A stretch of DNA of 10,167 nucleotides, taken from Ignavibacteriales bacterium. Lineage in GTDB: Bacteria > Bacteroidota > Ignavibacteria > Ignavibacteriales > Melioribacteraceae. The DNA is taken from the NCBI GenBank assembly GCA_007280825.1, contig QYQI01000025.1, positions 1 to 10,167 of the forward strand, given 5' to 3'. The translations under genes were made by a program, and so were the position numbers. The notes below the pieces were generated by a model. That model saw nothing but the letters and a program-made list of their open reading frames with translations, was not told the DNA's origin and made no database searches. Positions 7,001-10,167 of the stretch are shown piece by piece; position 1 is the stretch's first letter, and each line of letters starts with the position of its first letter.

Positions 7001-7648
7001 GTGAAGACAAAAATAACGCTGATAATTTCATTGGTTGCATTTATTGTAAGCGGCTGCGGTTTTTGGGGTGTTCGAGGAAATGGGCGAGTAAAGGATCAGT
7101 CACGTGCAATTATGGAATTTGATAAAATTGATGCAGGAGGCGCATTCACATTAAAAATTAAAGTAGGTCCTTCACCATCGCTAAAAATAACTGCGGAAGA
7201 AAATTTAATTAATTATATCCGGACTAATGTAAAAGGAAATACTCTTGTAATTGATACTAAGAAAAATATTTCTCCGCGTAAAGAAATTTATATTGAAATC
7301 ACTACACCATCTTTAAGAGCTGTTGATGCATCCGGTGCAAACAATATTACTGTTTACGGAATTACTGGTTCTGATTTCGAAGTTGATGTAAGCGGTGCTG
7401 GAAATGTAGATCTAAGCGGGGAAGTAGATCGGTTTAGAGCTGATCTTTCCGGTGCGGGAAGTATTAATGCAAGAGAATTAAAAGCCAAAGATGTTAGAGT
7501 TTCTGTAAGCGGAGCGGCTAGCGCTGATGTTTATGCAAAAGATTATCTTGATGCTTCGGTTTCAGGAGTTGGTTCTATTAGTTACTACGGCGATCCGGCT
7601 AAAATCAGAACTGATGTTTCTGGAGTTGGTTCTATTACAAGAAAATAA
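7001..7648 (+). CDS. Lipoprotein with head-GIN / DUF2807 beta-helix domain
   Basis: This 215-residue exported lipoprotein has a signal peptide with Lys2 and Lys4, a hydrophobic core and a lipobox V-S-G-C, so the mature protein should begin at lipid-modified Cys19. Residues about 39-198 match the DUF2807 (head GIN) family, described in databases as a putative auto-transporter adhesin head. The SGAG-type turn recurs at 111, 131, 150, 170, 188 and 207, every 18-20 residues, as expected for rungs of a right-handed beta-helix. The early part (FDKIDAGGAFTLKIK... then LKITAEENL) is the usual opening of the family. The biochemical role of the family is not established, and no catalytic residues are evident. 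It starts at GTG 7001 with GGAGG upstream and ends at TAA 7646-7648, followed by a strong terminator. It is divergent from the AAA+ operon and appears to be transcribed alone. Confidence 0.92.
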   Translation: MKTKITLIISLVAFIVSGCGFWGVRGNGRVKDQSRAIMEFDKIDAGGAFTLKIKVGPSPSLKITAEENLINYIRTNVKGNTLVIDTKKNISPRKEIYIEITTPSLRAVDASGANNITVYGITGSDFEVDVSGAGNVDLSGEVDRFRADLSGAGSINARELKAKDVRVSVSGAASADVYAKDYLDASVSGVGSISYYGDPAKIRTDVSGVGSITRK

Positions 7649-7663
7649 AATTAGGATAACTCT

Positions 7664-7700
7664 AAAAAAGCGGAATTAGTTTTACTGATTCCGCTTTTTT
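7664..7700. terminator. Intrinsic terminator, usable in both directions
   Basis: A perfect 13-bp stem, AAAAAAGCGGAAT (7664-7676) with ATTCCGCTTTTTT (7688-7700), encloses an 11-nt loop 15 bases after the DUF2807 stop codon. The GC-containing core followed by six T is the classic rho-independent form. The A-tract on the other side allows function on the minus strand, but no minus-strand gene ends here. It separates the lipoprotein gene from purE. Confidence 0.92.
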
Positions 7701-7724
7701 ATTTATTATTTTACAATCAGAGAT

Positions 7725-7757
7725 TATCTTTGAAATAGGTTTTGAATTAAATAAAAT
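7725..7757 (+). promoter_or_regulatory. Candidate purE promoter region
   Basis: Two overlapping readings exist. TATCTTTG (7725-7732) matches the Bacteroidota -7 consensus TAnnTTTG and would start transcription near 7738, leaving a leader of about 30 bases; the matching -33 TTTG is not evident. TTGAAA (7730-7735) and TAAAAT (7752-7757) with a 16-bp spacer fit sigma-70, but would start only a few bases before the gene. As purE follows a terminator it needs its own promoter here. Confidence 0.35.
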
Positions 7758-7772
7758 ATTTTTGGAATGAAA

Positions 7773-8261
7773 ATGAATAAAATACAAGTCGCAATATTGA
7801 TGGGAAGTGATTCAGATTACCCGGTTATGCAAAAATCTGAGGAAGTTCTTAAAGAATTTAATATTAATTATGTAACCAGAGTATTATCAGCACATAGAAC
7901 ACCTAAGCAAACAATTCAATTCATTTCTTCTGCTGAAAAGAGAGGTGCTAAAGTTTTTATTGCGGGTGCGGGCGGAGCGGCACATTTAGCTGGAGTTGTA
8001 GCTTCTTACACAGTGAAGCCGGTAGTAGGTGTGCCGATAATGAGTAAATCAATGAACGGATTAGATTCATTACTATCGATCGTACAAATGCCTCCCGGAG
8101 TTCCGGTTGCTACAGTGGCAATAGATGGGGCTACGAATGCTGCATTACTTGCAATTCAAATTCTTGCTATAGCCAATAAAGATATCTCGAAGAGATTTTC
8201 CGTTTATAAAAAGAAGTTGGAAAAAGAAGTCCTAAAAAAAAATAAATTGCTTAAAAGATAA
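7773..8261 (+). CDS. purE: 5-(carboxyamino)imidazole ribonucleotide mutase
   Basis: Class I PurE moves the carboxyl group of N5-CAIR to C4, giving CAIR, in de novo purine synthesis in the cytosol; the family forms octamers. Visible motifs, counted from the ATG at 7773 (162 residues): GSDSD (11-15), SAHRTP (39-44), the glycine-rich G-A-G-G-A-A-H-L (65-72) and a segment from Met94 to Ile117 covering DSLLSIVQMP-PGVPVATVAI. SAHRTP points to the bacterial mutase rather than the animal carboxylase type. The usual H-L-P-G reads H-L-A-G, and the loop after VAI is slightly shorter than in the E. coli protein as I recall it. The C-terminus is strongly basic. An in-frame ATG at 7767 exists, but GGA (7764-7766) touches it and lies six bases before the ATG at 7773, so the latter is preferred. 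No purK neighbour is present. Its stop is one base from the convergent transporter's stop. Confidence 0.96.
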   Translation: MNKIQVAILMGSDSDYPVMQKSEEVLKEFNINYVTRVLSAHRTPKQTIQFISSAEKRGAKVFIAGAGGAAHLAGVVASYTVKPVVGVPIMSKSMNGLDSLLSIVQMPPGVPVATVAIDGATNAALLAIQILAIANKDISKRFSVYKKKLEKEVLKKNKLLKR

Positions 8262-8262
8262 A

Positions 8263-9279
8263 TTAAGATTTAGCAAGCATTTTTCCGTGAGCAATATATA
8301 CGGGATCGCCGATCATTAAAGAAGTACTCCAATTATAATCAATAGACTTTTCTTCTTTCCTTACATCGCATTTTTGATAATTACAAAACTTACATACTTT
8401 ATCGTTACAATAATCCATATGTATCCTTACACTGCAGTTTGGAAATACTTCTAACAATTTCTTTTCTATGTAATTTTCTTCTAAATGTGATTCCTTAATT
8501 GTAAAATAATAGGGTAGTAAAAAATGAAAATCAATGACTACCATATCTCCGGATTTCCAAAACCTTAAATGATGAATATCAATCCAAAAATCTTTACGAA
8601 TGTTTCTTAGTTTTTCGCTAATTACTTCCAGCATTTGTTTATCAGTTTCATTCATTAATCCGCCAATGGACTCTCGAATTAATTTATATCCTGTCACTAA
8701 AATATTGAGAGCTACAAGAATTGCAATCAATGGATCCAGTAAAAGAAACCCAGTTACCAAAACCAATATTAAACCAATAACAACTCCTATACTTGTGTAG
8801 GAATCGGTTAGAACATGTTTTCCATCTGCAATAAGTGTTAGTGAATTTGTTGCTTTACCTTTTTTAACAAGATAAAGACCTAAAAAAAGATTGACTATTC
8901 CGGCAAAAGCAATAATTGTTGTACCTATGTCGAGACTTTTTGTCGTTACGCCATGGATTAAATCCTCTACGGCAAAATAGATAATTGTAAAAGCTGCTAT
9001 GATAATTAAAAGTCCCTCAATTCCGGCTGAGAAAAATTCAACATTACCGTGTCCGTAAAGATGTGATTCATCTGCTGGCTTTGAGCTTAAATAAATACTA
9101 TAAAGAGCCATTGTTGTAGCTACAACATGAACAACCGATTCTGCAGCATCAGAGAAAATCGCACTAGAACCGGTTAAAAGATAAGCAGATATTTTAGAAG
9201 CGAACATTCCAACTCCCACAATTAATGAAAGCCAGGCTGCTCGCTGTTTATCCGATAACATATTTGTTGAGGTATCCAT
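8263..9279 (-). CDS. Cation diffusion facilitator family metal transporter with Cys-rich C-terminal motif
   Basis: This 338-residue inner-membrane protein is expected to export divalent metal (Zn, Fe, Mn, Co or Cd) in exchange for protons as a dimer. Six hydrophobic segments lie near 15-36, 39-63, 84-106, 117-138, 160-178 and 180-198. The metal site is seen in segment 2 as Asp44 with Glu47 (S-D-A-A-E-S-V-V-H; the second classical Asp position is Ser48) and in segment 5 as H155-V-L-T-D159. H-x-Y-G-H (73-77) follows segment 2. The cytosolic domain (about 208-290) has the usual alpha/beta pattern and ends H-M-D-Y-C (287-291). A cluster C291-x4-C296-x2-C299-x4-C304 follows, then a 34-residue tail. 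The cysteines could bind metal or sense it; the metal cannot be told from sequence. ATG at 9279-9277 has no clear SD; Met7 is an alternative. Convergent with purE and divergent from the [2Fe-2S] gene. Confidence 0.93.
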   Translation of the reverse strand: MDTSTNMLSDKQRAAWLSLIVGVGMFASKISAYLLTGSSAIFSDAAESVVHVVATTMALYSIYLSSKPADESHLYGHGNVEFFSAGIEGLLIIIAAFTIIYFAVEDLIHGVTTKSLDIGTTIIAFAGIVNLFLGLYLVKKGKATNSLTLIADGKHVLTDSYTSIGVVIGLILVLVTGFLLLDPLIAILVALNILVTGYKLIRESIGGLMNETDKQMLEVISEKLRNIRKDFWIDIHHLRFWKSGDMVVIDFHFLLPYYFTIKESHLEENYIEKKLLEVFPNCSVRIHMDYCNDKVCKFCNYQKCDVRKEEKSIDYNWSTSLMIGDPVYIAHGKMLAKS

Positions 9280-9295
9280 TTATCAATCTAAAATA

Positions 9296-9463
9296 AATCA
9301 TTTATAAATTAGAAAATTTTTAATCAAGAAAAAAACAAATGATTCTATTTCTAACACCCTTATTCATTTTAGATAATAAAATTCGAAAATAAAAGAAAAT
9401 CGTTCTCATACTTAGGAAATGCGACTATTCCTCTTTATAAAATAATCATTTATTAAAATGAAT
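9296..9463. promoter_or_regulatory. Divergent control region with repeated AATCATTT and ATTCATTTT dyads
   Basis: This AT-rich divergent gap holds AATCATTTAT twice as direct repeats (9296-9305, 9444-9453), the reverse AAATGATT at 9337-9344, an exact 9-bp inverted pair ATTCATTTT (9362-9370) and AAAATGAAT (9455-9463), and a local dyad TCATTT-atta-AAATGA (9446-9461). Repeated short dyads suggest a shared operator for the metal transporter and the [2Fe-2S] gene, but base composition makes chance matches likely. Confidence 0.3.
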
Positions 9464-9481
9464 CGTTAGAATGGATTGATG

Positions 9482-9494
9482 GCATATTATATGC
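9482..9494. promoter_or_regulatory. Perfect palindrome upstream of the [2Fe-2S] gene
   Basis: GCATAT-t-ATATGC is an exact 6+1+6 palindrome 37 bases before the ATG. It contains TATTAT, which could also serve as a -10 element, though no good -35 is found at the right distance. An operator overlapping the promoter is a possible reading. Confidence 0.35.
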
Positions 9495-9531
9495 TTCTCT
9501 GAAAAGATAGATCACTAAATAAGGAAGAAAA

Positions 9532-9879
9532 ATGAATAAACATTTTATTAATGAAGAAGAAAACATAGAGGTAAGTGATCTATCTAGAAAAAATATAATA
9601 AAAGTTTGCCGCGGCACAATTTGCCATGTTAAGGATTCTGCTAATATTCTTAAAACACTGGAAAACGAATTGGAAATAAAAGCCGGAGAAACAACAAAAG
9701 ATAAAAATTTCGAAATTGAAATTGTTACTTGCATTAATGCATGCAGCATCTCACCGGTTATAAGTATCAATGATGATTACTATGGTAGAGTAACAATAAA
9801 AGAAATACCAAAAATATTAGATAGATATAAGAAAGAAGAAATGGTTAATTACAGTATTGAACAAAATGTAAGCGTTTAA
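9532..9879 (+). CDS. Small thioredoxin-like [2Fe-2S] protein, NuoE/HoxE/HndA family
   Basis: This 115-residue protein carries the [2Fe-2S] thioredoxin-fold domain of the NuoE family. The cluster ligands are C26-x4-C31 (in C-R-G-T-I-C-H-V) and C67-x3-C71 (in C-I-N-A-C-S-I-S-P-V), with the canonical spacing between pairs. The family's V-x-I-N-x-x-Y-Y-G-x-V-T strand follows at 77-88, then the closing helix E-I-P-K-I-L. NuoE proteins are usually about 150-170 residues with an N-terminal helical bundle; here only a short acidic leader precedes the domain, and a tail of about 12 residues follows. Family members pass electrons to or from an FMN/NADH subunit in complex I, NAD-linked hydrogenases or formate dehydrogenases. 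No such partner is adjacent: the flanking genes are on the other strand. AAGGA (9521-9525) lies six bases before ATG, fixing the start. A stand-alone electron carrier or the small subunit of an unlinked complex are both possible. Confidence 0.88.
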   Translation: MNKHFINEEENIEVSDLSRKNIIKVCRGTICHVKDSANILKTLENELEIKAGETTKDKNFEIEIVTCINACSISPVISINDDYYGRVTIKEIPKILDRYKKEEMVNYSIEQNVSV

Positions 9880-9940
9880 TGAATTTTTCAGGTCCTAAAC
9901 GAGAAGACATACGTATTAGTGACATTCAATATTTTTGAAG

Positions 9941-10167
9941 TTAACAATGAGGATTACTTAAGTAATTAAAATAATTGTTAGGTAAATTATTTTTTGCAAC
10001 GTTTGCTGATTCAATATCCTTAAAAATACCATAAACAGAAGAACCGCTTCCTGATAGTGAAGCAAATAGAGCCCCGTCTTGATATAACTGTTTTTTTATC
10101 TTTTCAATTTCCGGATATTTTCCAAAAACGAATCCCTCAAAATCATTTTCAACTCTCGATCTAACTA
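9941..10167 (-). CDS. ispE: 4-diphosphocytidyl-2-C-methyl-D-erythritol kinase, C-terminal part (5' end cut by window)
   Basis: These are the last 74 residues of a GHMP-family kinase on the minus strand, whose 5' part lies beyond the window. IspE phosphorylates the 2-hydroxyl of CDP-methylerythritol with ATP in the MEP pathway to isoprenoids. Diagnostic features in the visible part, numbered from its first full codon, are the E-N-D-F-E motif (6-10), a Y-P-E-I-x-x-I-K-x-x-L helix (17-27), and the G-A-L-F-A-S-L-S-G-S-G-S-S-V-Y-G-I-F stretch (31-48), which contains the third GHMP glycine-rich motif. IspE normally reads M-S-G-S-G-S-T; here L-S-G-S-G-S-S. The C-terminus ends N-P-H-C before TAA at 9943-9941. 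It converges with the [2Fe-2S] gene; the 61-base gap contains only a weak 5-bp hairpin (9925-9939). The ATP-binding core is unseen, so completeness cannot be judged. Confidence 0.88.
   Translation of the reverse strand, partial: VRSRVENDFEGFVFGKYPEIEKIKKQLYQDGALFASLSGSGSSVYGIFKDIESANVAKNNLPNNYFNYLSNPHC

Noticed and set aside
7001..7648. Tandem SGAG repeats as a recent DNA repeat expansion
   Set aside because: The 18-20 residue periodicity is normal for the DUF2807 beta-helix and the DNA of the units differs widely.
9453..9770. 105-codon minus-strand frame over the [2Fe-2S] gene
   Set aside because: It is antisense to conserved cysteine motifs with a good ribosome site on the plus strand; its own sequence shows no domain.
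9925..9939. Hairpin TTCAA-tattt-TTGAA as a terminator between the [2Fe-2S] gene and ispE
   Set aside because: Only five mostly A/T pairs with no T-tract after it; too weak to call.

Overview
The window is AT-rich, with GC somewhere near one third by eye. It carries ordinary bacterial genes with short gaps, mostly ATG starts and several Shine-Dalgarno-like sites. The mix of a lipid-anchored head-GIN (DUF2807) protein, a 12-segment ABC-2 exporter and a giant TPR plus triple CbbX-like AAA+ protein suggests the Bacteroidota/Chlorobi side of the tree, perhaps Ignavibacteria. That placement is inference; there is no rRNA or marker gene to settle it.

Layout, left to right. Positions 1-351 (+) are the C-terminal part of a short-chain dehydrogenase cut by the window edge. 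Positions 357-454 hold a non-coding palindromic element that folds on paper as a four-stem cloverleaf, between convergent genes. Positions 6837 down to 465 (-) look like one operon: a 1297-residue TPR / beta-domain / three-AAA+ protein, then an ABC ATPase (26 bp gap), then its polytopic permease (38 bp gap). Divergent from it is a DUF2807 lipoprotein (7001-7648, GTG start) with a clear intrinsic terminator. Then comes purE (7773-8261), convergent with a cation diffusion facilitator (9279-8263) with a single base between the stop codons. A 252-bp AT-rich divergent region with several dyads separates that transporter from a small thioredoxin-like [2Fe-2S] protein (9532-9879). The last 227 bases are the C-terminal end of ispE on the minus strand, cut by the edge.

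How the genes may work together. The ABC ATPase and permease are almost certainly one transporter. Co-transcription with the AAA+ protein suggests the AAA+ machine works on or with this exporter or its cargo, but nothing in the sequence names the substrate. PurE (purine synthesis) and IspE (isoprenoid precursor synthesis) are housekeeping genes standing alone. The metal transporter and the [2Fe-2S] protein share a divergent control region, so joint metal control is possible but unproven.

The most notable item is the AAA+ protein. Its third AAA+ domain keeps Walker A, the pore-loop aromatic and sensor 2, but has lost the Walker B Asp/Glu pair and the arginine finger. It therefore looks like a nucleotide-binding but inactive domain joined to two domains with every expected catalytic motif.
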